A stretch of DNA of 52,748 nt, taken from positions 1 through 52,748 of the forward strand of contig CAMYLU010000029.1 of assembly GCA_947259485.1 (NCBI GenBank). The letters are read 5' to 3'. The notes under the pieces were generated by a model that made no database searches, was not told the DNA's origin, and was given only the letters and a program-made list of their open reading frames with translations. Source of the DNA: an uncultured Gammaproteobacteria bacterium (GTDB taxonomy: Bacteria; Pseudomonadota; Gammaproteobacteria; GCA-001735895). Below, piece by piece: positions 1 to 8,467 of this stretch. The translations under genes and the position numbers were made by a program. Position 1 is the stretch's first letter, and every line of letters starts with the position of its first letter.

Positions 1-250
1 CCCGCTGTCGCAGTGGTTCGTCGGTCCCCGGTCGACCGCCCTCGCGCCGGACGAGATCGCCCTCGCCGTCACCGTGCCGCTCCTCGACCACGGCGGCGCG
101 TTCCTGAAGCTCGCTCGCTACGCCGGCGAGGACCTCGCCCAGGCGAACCTGGCCGTGCTGGCGTTGCCCGAGCGCCGCTACCGGCTGGCCTTCGGCGCTG
201 TCGCACCGGTGCCGCTGCGGGTGCACCGCATCGAGGCGCTGATGAGCACC
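1..250 (+). other. GC-rich foreign segment: C-terminal piece of a xanthine/CO dehydrogenase FAD-binding subunit
   Basis: Read in the frame that starts at base 2, this segment encodes the C-terminal domain of a molybdenum hydroxylase FAD subunit (CoxM/XdhB type). Recognisable pieces are an AFLKLARYAGEDLAQANLAV-like stretch and FGAVAPVPLRV followed by EAL, which match the family pattern AFLKL...D.A..NVAV and GAVAPTPVRA..AEALL. It is visibly far richer in G and C than everything after about base 260 and runs in frame into the apbE coding region near base 235-250. No biological fusion of these two families is known to me. A mis-joined contig end is the likeliest explanation. Confidence 0.75.
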
Positions 251-1030
251 TACCTGGACAGCAGCGAGATCAGTTTCATTAACAATAATGCCGCGATTTC
301 AGCCGTCGAAATCAGCGCCGAAATGCAGCAGATTATTGAAAAATCACTTTATTATTCAGAGATTTCCGACGGTGCATTCGACATCACCTATGCCAGCATC
401 GGCTATGCCTACGATTATCGCAAACGTCAGCAGCCGGACGATGCATCTATCTCGGAGAAACTGCCGGCTATCGACTATCATCATATTATGATTTCGGGCA
501 ATAAAGTTCAGTTTGGCAACGACTCGGTGCGTATCAATCTTGGCGGTATCGCCAAGGGCTACGCCGTCGACCGTGCAGTCGATATCGTGCGCCAGTGTAA
601 CATCGCCAAAGCCATGGTCAGCGCGGGTGGTGACAGCCGCATTATTGGAGATCGTGAAGGGCATCCCTGGGTCATCGGTATCCAGCACCCACGCGATCCC
701 GAGGGCATTGCACTGCGCCTGCCGCTCAGCGAAAGCGCGATTTCAACTTCCGGCGACTACGAGCGTTTTTTTGTCGAAAACGGCAACCGTGTGCACCATA
801 TTATCAATCCTTCTACCGGACGTTCTGCAACGGCGAGCTGGAGTGCCACCGTTATTGGCCCTGATGCACTGGCAACTGACGCTTTATCGACTAGTATTTT
901 TATTCTGGGCGCGATTGACGGTATAGCCATGATCGAGAGCCTGGAAGGATTCGACGCTATCGTTATCGATAACGCCGGAAAGGTTCATTATTCTTCTGGC
1001 TTCGAAGACCCTGAAGCCAAACTACAGTAG
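2..1030 (+). CDS. apbE: FAD:protein FMN transferase (ApbE), N-terminus replaced by foreign sequence
   Basis: From about base 235 onward this is ApbE, which transfers FMN from FAD to a Thr of periplasmic or membrane flavoproteins such as Nqr/Rnf subunits. Counting from the GTG at 74, it begins at the family motif MSTYLDSSEIS (57-67), then INLGGIAKGYAVD (154-166), VSAGGD (182-187), STSGDY (224-229), HHIINPSTGR (241-250) and the DALATDALSTS segment (264-274), which carries the metal-binding Asp and Thr. The native signal peptide and roughly the first 60-80 residues are absent; molybdenum-hydroxylase FAD-subunit sequence stands in their place. The frame is open to the window edge, so no true start is visible. 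The stop lies 20 bases before the following envelope gene run, so apbE could be its first member. The identity of the ApbE part is firm; the fused gene as a real product is doubtful. Confidence 0.85.
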   Translation, partial: PLSQWFVGPRSTALAPDEIALAVTVPLLDHGGAFLKLARYAGEDLAQANLAVLALPERRYRLAFGAVAPVPLRVHRIEALMSTYLDSSEISFINNNAAISAVEISAEMQQIIEKSLYYSEISDGAFDITYASIGYAYDYRKRQQPDDASISEKLPAIDYHHIMISGNKVQFGNDSVRINLGGIAKGYAVDRAVDIVRQCNIAKAMVSAGGDSRIIGDREGHPWVIGIQHPRDPEGIALRLPLSESAISTSGDYERFFVENGNRVHHIINPSTGRSATASWSATVIGPDALATDALSTSIFILGAIDGIAMIESLEGFDAIVIDNAGKVHYSSGFEDPEAKLQ

Positions 1031-1050
1031 TCCATTAAATCAGCAGACCT

Positions 1051-1659
1051 ATGAAAACACTCAGCCTTACTGCCATCCTTCTTGCCTACCTCGCCTTCCC
1101 TGTTTCGGCACAGGATACTTCCTCGGAACTGATCGAGGGCGAAATCGAGATTCCGCAACAGGATGAAGCAACCGAAGCGGATGCCGAGTCACCTGACCAA
1201 GACGTGTCAGAAGGAACATCGCTCGATACCGATATCGAAGCCCTGAAAAAGGAAGTGCTGTCGTTAAACCGCGATCTGTTCATTCTCGAAGAGGACCTGC
1301 TGTTTCCGTCGAACACCCAGTTCAGCGTTTTCCTGTCGATGAATGCCGGCGCCCTGTTCAGTCTCGATTCTATTCAGCTGAAAATTAATGACAAGAACAT
1401 TGCCAATCACCTTTACACCGAGCGTGAACTGGCTGCGCTCAAGCGTGGTGGCGTGCAGCGTCTGTATATTGGCAACCTGCCTTCGGGTGAGCACGAGATC
1501 ATCATAATATTCACCGGGGTCGGGCCCAAAGGTCGAGACTACCGTCTCGGTGAAACAGTAGTGATAGAAAAAACCACCGAACCGCAATTCGTGGAGTTCA
1601 TGATTGCCGATGATACCGGTAAGGAACAACCCCAGTTTGATGTGCGTGTTTGGGAATAA
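1051..1659 (+). CDS. secreted coiled-coil protein of unknown function, first gene of the envelope motor cluster
   Basis: This is a 202-residue exported protein. A signal peptide ends around VSAQD (residues 18-22). An acidic, low-complexity stretch follows (about 22-60), then a short coiled coil beginning DIEALKKEVLSLNRDL (about 60-80). The C-terminal half looks like a beta-sandwich, with LFSLDSIQLKIND and LPSGEHEIIIIFTGVGPKG. It has no enzymatic motif that I recognise. It starts 20 bases after apbE, and the next gene overlaps its end, so it is almost certainly cotranscribed with the TPR and TolQ/TolR/TonB-like genes. A periplasmic structural or adaptor role in that complex is inference from position only. 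Confidence 0.7.
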   Translation: MKTLSLTAILLAYLAFPVSAQDTSSELIEGEIEIPQQDEATEADAESPDQDVSEGTSLDTDIEALKKEVLSLNRDLFILEEDLLFPSNTQFSVFLSMNAGALFSLDSIQLKINDKNIANHLYTERELAALKRGGVQRLYIGNLPSGEHEIIIIFTGVGPKGRDYRLGETVVIEKTTEPQFVEFMIADDTGKEQPQFDVRVWE

Positions 1660-3529
1660 ACGCCATCGACATAACACGGGACGTGTATCAAGCAGCATAA
1701 AACGCCTGCTTTACGCGTTACTGCTGAGTTGTGTCTGCACCCAGCTATACGCTGTGCAAACTGCAGAACACCGGGTCGAAGACCTCGATTACGGACGCGC
1801 GCTTTACCAGTTTTTCCAGGACAGCAGGCTGTCGGCGATCACCCATCTGATGATCGCCGAGGAAAGACCGCGCACCCGCGACCAGGTCGACGAAGCCCAC
1901 CTGCTACTCGCCGATTTGTATTACGGCTACGGGCTTTACGAGGAATCACGCGAATTGTTCACGCGGCTGTTAACATCCGAGGTTTCAGATTCAATTGAAA
2001 ATCGAATCTGGTTCAATCTCGCACGGTTACGCTATGACCAGGGATATTTTGATGCCGCCCGTGATCTGCTATCACGTATCAATAACCAACTGCCTGGCAG
2101 CATCGAATCAGAAAAAAAGTACCTGCTAACCAATCTTCACCTGGGCTCGCGTGAGTACGACGAGGCCGCCGATCTGAGCGATACGATCAGTTCGAAATCA
2201 ATCTGGAAAATTTACGCGCGTTATAACCTGGGCGTTTCAATGATTGAAGACGATCGCTACGAACCTGGCCGTTACTTGCTCAACAGTATCGGACAGATGA
2301 AAACTATTGACTCGCCGGAACTGAGGGCGTTGCGCGATCGCTCAAATCTGTCACTCGGGCTCAAACAGCTGCGCATGGAACTGCCTGAACCTGCGCTGGA
2401 GAGTCTGTCCCGTGTCCGACTTGAAGGGCCCTTGAGCAACCAGGCGCTGCTCGCATCCGGCTGGGCATGGTACCGACTTGAGCAATTCGACAAGGCAATG
2501 ATCCCGTGGCGGGTGCTATTGCAGCGTAATGCAGTAGATGCGGCGACACAGGAAGCGATCCTGGCAATTCCCACCAACTATGCCGAATCGGGTCAGGACA
2601 AGCTCGCGGTGCGTCACTACCAAATTGCAGCACAGCAATTTGATCTGCAGCTGCAGGTGCTGGATAACTCGATCAGGTCGATACAGAGTGATGGATTAAT
2701 TGCGGCATTGCGTGAAAATGCAATTCTCAGCGATCGCAGTAGCCTGCAGCGCTTACCCCCAAGCTCGGACGTGACCCCGCAATTGCATATCCTGTTGGCT
2801 TCGACCGAGTTTCAACGTGAAATCAAACGCTACCAGGAATTACTCGATATCCGTAACTCGCTCAGGTACTGGGGTACTAACTTTCCCGCCCTGGAGCTGA
2901 TGCTGGAGGAACGTCGCCGCGGTTTCGAGCAGAATTTACCGCGCTTGCAGAAATCCAGCAGTTTCGATCAGCTCGAACAGCTACGGGAGCGCAGAAACCA
3001 GTTTGCCTCGCAGGTTAATGCAATTGAGTCGAACCAGGATTACGCGGCACTCGCAATCCCGCAGGAGCAGGAGCATTTGTCGCGACTGCAGCGTGTTGCC
3101 TCGACAATCGACAAGCTTGCGCCAGAACGCAACACGGCTTACCAACAGGATATGTTCCGGTTGTTGTCAGGACTATTAAACTACGAGCTGGCTACCGATT
3201 TCCCGGTTAGATTCTGGAAATCAAAAAAGCAATTGATACTGCTGGATCGAGCACTATCCGAATCTGAACAAAGGGCCAAGGACTTGCGTGGCATTAGCGA
3301 GCGAACCGACCTGGAATTCGGCTTTTTCGACGATCGAATAAACGGTCAGACCCAACGAATCCGTGATCTGCGCAACAGGGTTACCACCTTGTTAACGGCG
3401 CAGGAAAAACTTATCAACCAAATGGCGATTAACGAGATTCGCCGGCAACAGCAACATATCGTGCAACTGCGCCTGAATGCCCGCTTCGAACTGGCCAAAC
3501 TTTACGACAGGATGGCGGCAGAGCAATGA
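1640..3529 (+). CDS. exported tetratricopeptide-repeat protein with coiled-coil C-terminus
   Basis: About 629 residues from the ATG at 1640; an in-frame ATG at 1604 would lie deeper in the upstream gene and precede an unusually long leader. The chosen start gives a basic N-region, a hydrophobic core (KRLLYALLLSCVCTQLYA) and probable cleavage before VQTAEHR. The mature N-terminal half is built of TPR-like helical pairs (DEAHLLLADLYYGYGLYEES, IWFNLARLRYDQGYFDAARD). The C-terminal third is rich in Glu, Arg, Gln and Leu and looks coiled-coil. No lipobox is present, so it is probably periplasmic. It overlaps the gene before it by 20 bases and the next by 4 (ATGA). Such proteins usually scaffold protein-protein contacts; a role in the trans-envelope complex is inferred from neighbours. 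Confidence 0.75.
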   Translation: MCVFGNKRHRHNTGRVSSSIKRLLYALLLSCVCTQLYAVQTAEHRVEDLDYGRALYQFFQDSRLSAITHLMIAEERPRTRDQVDEAHLLLADLYYGYGLYEESRELFTRLLTSEVSDSIENRIWFNLARLRYDQGYFDAARDLLSRINNQLPGSIESEKKYLLTNLHLGSREYDEAADLSDTISSKSIWKIYARYNLGVSMIEDDRYEPGRYLLNSIGQMKTIDSPELRALRDRSNLSLGLKQLRMELPEPALESLSRVRLEGPLSNQALLASGWAWYRLEQFDKAMIPWRVLLQRNAVDAATQEAILAIPTNYAESGQDKLAVRHYQIAAQQFDLQLQVLDNSIRSIQSDGLIAALRENAILSDRSSLQRLPPSSDVTPQLHILLASTEFQREIKRYQELLDIRNSLRYWGTNFPALELMLEERRRGFEQNLPRLQKSSSFDQLEQLRERRNQFASQVNAIESNQDYAALAIPQEQEHLSRLQRVASTIDKLAPERNTAYQQDMFRLLSGLLNYELATDFPVRFWKSKKQLILLDRALSESEQRAKDLRGISERTDLEFGFFDDRINGQTQRIRDLRNRVTTLLTAQEKLINQMAINEIRRQQQHIVQLRLNARFELAKLYDRMAAEQ

Positions 3530-6351
3530 TCAGGATCCTGGCCCAGCGCTTACAAATCATTCTGTTCGTCGCCGCACTGACCGCATGCGGTTACGACGGG
3601 GTCGATTTCGGCCCGACGATTGCCGACCTCGAGGATCTGCCGCCCTTGCTGGAGACTGCAGAACTGGAACCGCAGGCCAGTTTTGATGTCGATCCCCAGC
3701 AGGTTATTCAAAGCTTTCGCGACCTGGTGGCCATTACCGCCGAGGGCGGAGGCACCGGCGACGAACTGCGCCGCCTGGCCGACCTGGAACTCGAAGCCAG
3801 CCTGGACAACCGGATCTCGGATGACGAGTCAACCCAGCAGATGGGGCAGCGAGACGCCCTGCGTGCGATCGGAATCTACGAAGGATACCTGGAGAAGTAT
3901 CCGGCACGCGAAACTAACGACATGATCCTGTACCAGCTATCACGCGCTTACGCGCTCGAAGCGGAGACTGAAAAATCTTTTGCTGCATTAAACCGAATCG
4001 CTCGCGAATACCCCGATTCGCAATACATGGATGAAGTCCAGTTTCGTCGTGGCGAAAACCTCTTCGTCGCGCGTGAGTACCAGGCAGCGGAACAAGCCTA
4101 CGGCAAGGTCGTTAGCGACTACCCGGATTCGCTGTTTTTCGAAAAGGCACTGTACAAGTACGGTTGGACCCAGTTCAAGCAAAGTCGTTACCGTGAAGCC
4201 CTGGCCAGCTATACGCAATTGCTCGACCTGAATCTTGCGCAAAATAAAATTAATGAAATTGATTTCAATCCCTCGCTACCCCGGGCCGATCGGGAACTGC
4301 TTGACGATGTATTGCGTGTCGTCTCGCTCAGTTTTTCCTACCAGGAAGAGAAATATTATATTTCGAGTTATTTCAAAGAAACCGGCGAACGCGACTACGA
4401 ACCACTGCTTTACCTAAAGCTGGGTGAGCTGTACCTCGATAAAAAACGGATCATTGACGGCTCGGATCTATTCCTGGCCTACACCAAGCAATATCCCTAC
4501 TCTTCGCATACGCCGTTTTTTCACCAGCGCGCCATCCAGACCTTCCAGCAAGCCGGGTATTCGGATTTAGTACTAAAAGAAAAGATCGCGTTCGTGAACC
4601 GCTACGACGTAAACAGTGAATACTGGGCTCTGCAGGAAGAGAGCACCCAGCAGACGCTGACCAGGACCCTGGTGCTGCATATGACCGAGCTGGCTACTCA
4701 TTTTCATGCCCTCGCCCGTGCCAGCAAGAAAGCAAAAGATTACCGGGTCTCGGCAGATTGGTATCGCCGTTTCCTGAGATCTTTCCCCAATGATCCGGGC
4801 GCGCCGCAGATTAATTTTCTACTTGCTGAAAACCTGTACGATGCCGGTCAATATCCGCAGGCAATCGACGAGTACCAGAAAACGGCCTATAACTATGAAC
4901 CACATAAAAATAGTGCCGAGGCAGGCTATGCCGCACTGATCGCTTTTGATGCCCTGTTCAAGACAACCAATGCGAGCGACATTCTTGCGTTGCGCAAAAA
5001 GCGCATCAAGTCTGCAGTTCGCTTTACCACCACTTATCCCGATGACTCGAGAATATCGGTGGTTGAACTGCAGAGCGCACAACAATTCTACGAATGGAAG
5101 GATTACCCCGAAGCAATCGCGTCGGCAAATCGCCTGATTGAAAACAAGAACGTCGACAAGCCAACCCGGCAGACCGCCTGGACCATACTTTCCGATGCGC
5201 AGTTTTCGACCGCAAATTACGCCGCGGCCGAAACCTCTTATTTAACACTGCTGACCTTTTTGCCGAAACAGGACAAGAAGCGAAAAGCCGTGCGCGAGCA
5301 AATTGCCTCGAGTATCTACAAGCAGGGTGAACTCGCGCGTGATGCCGGTAATCACCTGCTCGCGGCACAGACTTTCTCCCGGCTTGGACAGGTTGTCCCC
5401 GAATCACCCAAGCGCGTGGTAGCCGACTACGACGCGGCTAACGCGTATATTCAACTGGAAGACTGGTCAACCTCGATCGCGCAACTGGAAGCTTTTCGCA
5501 AGCGATATCCCGGGAATAAAAAATTCAATAATGGCGTCACCGAGAAACTTGCACTTGCCTATAGTAAGAATGGCAACCAGTCCAAGGCGGCCCGGGAAAT
5601 TCTCGCCTTATCGAGTCTTCCCGGCACGGCCGAACGCAAGCGAGACCTGATGTGGCGTGCTGCCGAACTGTATCAGCAGGACGGTCAACCGGAGCAGGCA
5701 ATCGCGATCTACAAGAAATATGTCAAGGCCTATCCCTACCCGCTTGAGCGTTCGATTGAATTGCGTCATAAAATTGCCGAATCCTATCGTGCCAAAAACG
5801 ATACCAAGAGCCGTAATTTCTGGCTTAATGAAATTATCCGCGCGGATGCCGCCGGGAAATCGGAGCGTAGCGCACGTAGCAAGTATCTCGCCGCCAGCGC
5901 CAGCATGGAGTTAATCCAGCCGCTGCATCGATCCTACAAAAAAACCAGGCTGACGATACCGTTAAAAACCAGCCTGAAGAAAAAGAAAAAGTTGATGCAG
6001 CAATCGATCGATGCCTACAGCCGGGCAATGAAATACCAGGTCCAGGAGGTCACAACCGAAGCTACTTTCCAGATTGCCGAAATTTATAATGACTTCGCCA
6101 GTTCGTTAATGAACTCACAAAGACCGAAAGGCCTGGATGAAGAGCAACTCGAAGAGTACGAATTGTTGCTGGAGGAACAGGCCTTTCCATTCGAAGAGAA
6201 AGCGATTGATATCCACCTTGCCAACTTCAAACGCATTCCTGACGGCACTTACGATGAACCCACGAAAAAGAGTTTACAGGCTCTGGGTAAACTCATGCCG
6301 TTTCGCTACGCCAGGGTAGAGAGCACCGATATTTATGTCGATATTCAATAA
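3526..6351 (+). CDS. large TPR-repeat lipoprotein (GltD/AgmU-like in architecture)
   Basis: A 941-residue protein with a lipoprotein signal: hydrophobic stretch then LTAC, giving an acylated Cys at about residue 21. Almost all of the mature protein is tandem TPR/Sel1-like helical pairs, for example DMILYQLSRAYALEAETEKS, YMDEVQFRRGENLFVAREY and QINFLLAENLYDAGQYPQAI, similar to the outer-membrane BamD/YbgF style of repeats. It starts with ATGA overlap on the preceding gene and its end overlaps the next by 17 bases, indicating translational coupling. The second residue after Cys is not Asp, so outer-membrane sorting is expected. Length and architecture recall the large TPR protein of the Myxococcus gliding complex, but I cannot establish homology by eye. 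Confidence 0.75.
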   Translation: MIRILAQRLQIILFVAALTACGYDGVDFGPTIADLEDLPPLLETAELEPQASFDVDPQQVIQSFRDLVAITAEGGGTGDELRRLADLELEASLDNRISDDESTQQMGQRDALRAIGIYEGYLEKYPARETNDMILYQLSRAYALEAETEKSFAALNRIAREYPDSQYMDEVQFRRGENLFVAREYQAAEQAYGKVVSDYPDSLFFEKALYKYGWTQFKQSRYREALASYTQLLDLNLAQNKINEIDFNPSLPRADRELLDDVLRVVSLSFSYQEEKYYISSYFKETGERDYEPLLYLKLGELYLDKKRIIDGSDLFLAYTKQYPYSSHTPFFHQRAIQTFQQAGYSDLVLKEKIAFVNRYDVNSEYWALQEESTQQTLTRTLVLHMTELATHFHALARASKKAKDYRVSADWYRRFLRSFPNDPGAPQINFLLAENLYDAGQYPQAIDEYQKTAYNYEPHKNSAEAGYAALIAFDALFKTTNASDILALRKKRIKSAVRFTTTYPDDSRISVVELQSAQQFYEWKDYPEAIASANRLIENKNVDKPTRQTAWTILSDAQFSTANYAAAETSYLTLLTFLPKQDKKRKAVREQIASSIYKQGELARDAGNHLLAAQTFSRLGQVVPESPKRVVADYDAANAYIQLEDWSTSIAQLEAFRKRYPGNKKFNNGVTEKLALAYSKNGNQSKAAREILALSSLPGTAERKRDLMWRAAELYQQDGQPEQAIAIYKKYVKAYPYPLERSIELRHKIAESYRAKNDTKSRNFWLNEIIRADAAGKSERSARSKYLAASASMELIQPLHRSYKKTRLTIPLKTSLKKKKKLMQQSIDAYSRAMKYQVQEVTTEATFQIAEIYNDFASSLMNSQRPKGLDEEQLEEYELLLEEQAFPFEEKAIDIHLANFKRIPDGTYDEPTKKSLQALGKLMPFRYARVESTDIYVDIQ

Positions 6352-6976
6352 CAGATCAGCGCTATTAATTGTCGTATTGCTGCTCGGGGCCTGCCAGAGT
6401 GGTCCCGACAAGGCGCCTTCGCCGAAGCCTGCGGTAGCAACCTCGCCGACGGTTGAAGAAGCTGCGGCTGAATCAGGACCAGATGACGCTAATCAGCAAT
6501 ATTATGAACAGGCACTGGCTTCGCTAAAGCGCGGTAAGACCGAGCGCGCACTAAAAATTCTGCTTCAAGTTAGCAACGATGCACCCGATAAACCCTATGT
6601 TTTTACCAATCTCGGGCTGGCTTACTTCAAACTGCAGCAACTGGATCTCGCCGAACAGGCCTTCAAGCAGGCAATCGCCCGTAACAATAAGGATGCGGTC
6701 GCGCACAATCACATCGGTATCCTGCAGCGTCAAAAGGGGCAATTTAATGAAGCCCGTACTCATTATCAGCGCGCCCTTTCGATCGATTCCGGCTATGCAT
6801 CTGCACACCTGAACCTCGGTATCCTGTTTGATATTTACCTGCAGGACCTGAAACAGGCATTACGGCATTACCAGAAATACCAGGCCCTGGTTAGCGAGGA
6901 AAATACCCAGGTAGCCGGCTGGATCGTCGACATTGAACGACGTCTTAAATCAACCACCACAAAGTCCCAGGGATAA
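6335..6976 (+). CDS. small TPR lipoprotein
   Basis: A 213-residue lipoprotein: leader ends LLLGAC, with acylated Cys at about residue 20, then a Pro/Ala/Glu-rich linker (about 21-55). Three clear TPR units follow, including PYVFTNLGLAYFKLQQLDLA, AVAHNHIGILQRQKGQFNEA and ASAHLNLGILFD. It resembles PilF/Tgl/NlpI-type small TPR pilotins and, in this setting, the small TPR lipoproteins of AglRQS-Glt complexes. Pilotins of this type help assemble outer-membrane secretins or porins, but no secretin gene is present here. Its start overlaps the preceding gene by 17 bases. Confidence 0.75.
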   Translation: MSIFNNRSALLIVVLLLGACQSGPDKAPSPKPAVATSPTVEEAAAESGPDDANQQYYEQALASLKRGKTERALKILLQVSNDAPDKPYVFTNLGLAYFKLQQLDLAEQAFKQAIARNNKDAVAHNHIGILQRQKGQFNEARTHYQRALSIDSGYASAHLNLGILFDIYLQDLKQALRHYQKYQALVSEENTQVAGWIVDIERRLKSTTTKSQG

Positions 6977-6980
6977 GTAA

Positions 6981-7265
6981 ATGAGAAAACTTTCGCTCGC
7001 ATTTTTCCTAATCTTTGCTATTTCAAGTAGTGCTTATGTGAGTGCTCAAGAAAGATTGCAGATGGAAGGCACCGAGATAACCGGAAACAAGGAATTGCCC
7101 AGGGTTTTATACATCGTTCCATGGAAATCGGCGGAACGTTTCGAGATTTCGTCACCGCCGATAACAAGTATTATGGATCAAAAACTGACCCCTATCGAAC
7201 GGGCCGCTTTCAAACGAAAAATTCACTATCACGACGCCATATTTTCAAAGGCAAAACTGCAATAA
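6981..7265 (+). CDS. 94-residue exported protein of unknown function
   Basis: A short protein with a signal peptide (basic MRKLS start, hydrophobic core, cleavage near VSAQE at residues 20-24). The mature part of about 70 residues holds GNKELPRVLYIVPWK and a C-terminal KIHYHDAIF segment; both look like conserved motifs rather than random sequence, but I cannot name a family. It starts 4 bases after the preceding stop and lies 36 bases before the TolQ-like gene. The position between TPR lipoproteins and the motor genes suggests a periplasmic subunit of the same complex. Confidence 0.65.
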   Translation: MRKLSLAFFLIFAISSSAYVSAQERLQMEGTEITGNKELPRVLYIVPWKSAERFEISSPPITSIMDQKLTPIERAAFKRKIHYHDAIFSKAKLQ

Positions 7266-7301
7266 ACCGGCAGTAGACCAGAGACCGCGGAGACTCTCGC
7301 A

Positions 7302-7949
7302 ATGAACGAAATGCTAATTACACTAATAAGGTTTTTCCAGGACGGTGGACCCTTCATGTACCCGATCCTGATTGTTCTGGCCATCGGCCTCGCAATCACC
7401 TTGGAACGCTGGCTACACCTCACCGTAGCAAAAACCAAGAACCGCCACATGATCGCCAAGCTGATGCCCTTGGTGGCGAAAGGTGAGGTCAACAGTGCCA
7501 GCCAGCTCGCCAGCAAATCAAGCGCGACGGTGAGCCGGATTCTGCTGCAGGGCATCGAGCACTACAAGTCCGCCCGCCGCAGGGACGATTTCGAGTCGGC
7601 GATGGACGAAAGCATAATGGAAGCGATTCCACGCCTGGAAAAACGCACCCACTACCTCGCGATGTTTGCCAATATCGCCACGCTGCTGGGGCTTCTGGGT
7701 ACGATTATCGGCCTGATCAAGGCGTTTACCGCGGTCGCCCAGGTTGATCCCTCGATGAAAGCGGAGATTCTTTCGACCAGTATATCGGTAGCGATGAATA
7801 CAACTGCATTCGGTCTTATTGTCGCGATTCCGCTGTTGTTCTTTTACACGGTGTTACAAACCAAGACGACTGAAATCGTCGACAGTCTCGAGATGACTGT
7901 GGTCAAGTTCGTCAATCATTTGTCCCGCGTTAAAAACACCGCCGAGTAA
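7302..7949 (+). CDS. MotA/TolQ/ExbB family proton-channel protein
   Basis: A 215-residue inner-membrane protein with the three-helix TolQ/ExbB layout: helix 1 at about 14-34 (GGPFMYPILIVLAIGLAITL), a cytoplasmic loop of about 80 residues, helix 2 at about 115-140 containing LLGLLGTIIGLIKAF, and helix 3 near SISVAMNTTAFGLIVAIPLL. In this family a pentamer surrounds a dimer of ExbD/TolR-type proteins and uses proton flux to move a periplasmic partner. Two ExbD/TolR genes and a TonB-like gene follow within a few bases, so this is the stator of a dedicated machine. AglR of Myxococcus gliding has the same place among its neighbours; TolQ proper is excluded by the absence of tolA, tolB and pal. Confidence 0.9.
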   Translation: MNEMLITLIRFFQDGGPFMYPILIVLAIGLAITLERWLHLTVAKTKNRHMIAKLMPLVAKGEVNSASQLASKSSATVSRILLQGIEHYKSARRRDDFESAMDESIMEAIPRLEKRTHYLAMFANIATLLGLLGTIIGLIKAFTAVAQVDPSMKAEILSTSISVAMNTTAFGLIVAIPLLFFYTVLQTKTTEIVDSLEMTVVKFVNHLSRVKNTAE

Positions 7950-7957
7950 GTACTCCC

Positions 7958-8449
7958 ATGTCAAAACGGGTACACAGACGCAAGCATCCTGCTGCTGAGC
8001 TGAACATTACTGCCTTCATGAACCTGATGGTGGTACTGGTACCGTTTTTGTTGATGACCGCGGTATTCAGCCATATCACCATACTCGATTTAAATCTGCC
8101 TCCGCCAGGTGCGCAAGATAGCAAGCAACCGAAAAAGCCGCCTTACGAACTGCGCATAACCATTCGCAAGAATATGCTGGTGCTGTCCGACAACCGCCGG
8201 GGACTCATCCAGCGGATACCATCGAAAGGCAAGGAACATAATTTCGCAAAATTGAAGGAAACCCTGAAACAGGTAAAAGCGCGAATCCCGGGGCACACCA
8301 ACATTACGATCCTGGCAGAACAAAAGACGCGTTACGACGATTTGATCAGGGCGATGGATAGCTCGCGCTCCTATCGGGCCGAAGTTGGCGGTGAATGGGT
8401 CTTCGCCGAACTATTCCCGGACATATCGATTGGCGATGCGGCCAGGTAA
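7958..8449 (+). CDS. ExbD/TolR family protein lacking the proton-carrying Asp
   Basis: A 163-residue single-pass inner-membrane protein: short cytoplasmic N-terminus, one transmembrane helix at about residues 16-40, then a periplasmic ExbD/TolR domain. The helix begins ELNITAFMNLMVVLVPFLL. Aligned with TolR (NIVPFLDVLLVL), the universally important Asp is Asn22 here. This residue carries protons through the channel in ExbD and TolR, so this copy may be a structural partner rather than the active proton carrier. It sits 8 bases after the TolQ-like gene and 18 bases before a second ExbD-like gene that does keep the Asp. Confidence 0.88.
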   Translation: MSKRVHRRKHPAAELNITAFMNLMVVLVPFLLMTAVFSHITILDLNLPPPGAQDSKQPKKPPYELRITIRKNMLVLSDNRRGLIQRIPSKGKEHNFAKLKETLKQVKARIPGHTNITILAEQKTRYDDLIRAMDSSRSYRAEVGGEWVFAELFPDISIGDAAR

Positions 8450-8467
8450 TCACAGGGTCATAACCGA

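Noticed and set aside
1604-1639. Upstream ATG as start of the exported TPR protein
   Set aside because: It lies deeper within the preceding gene and gives an overlong n-region; the ATG at 1640 makes a normal signal peptide.
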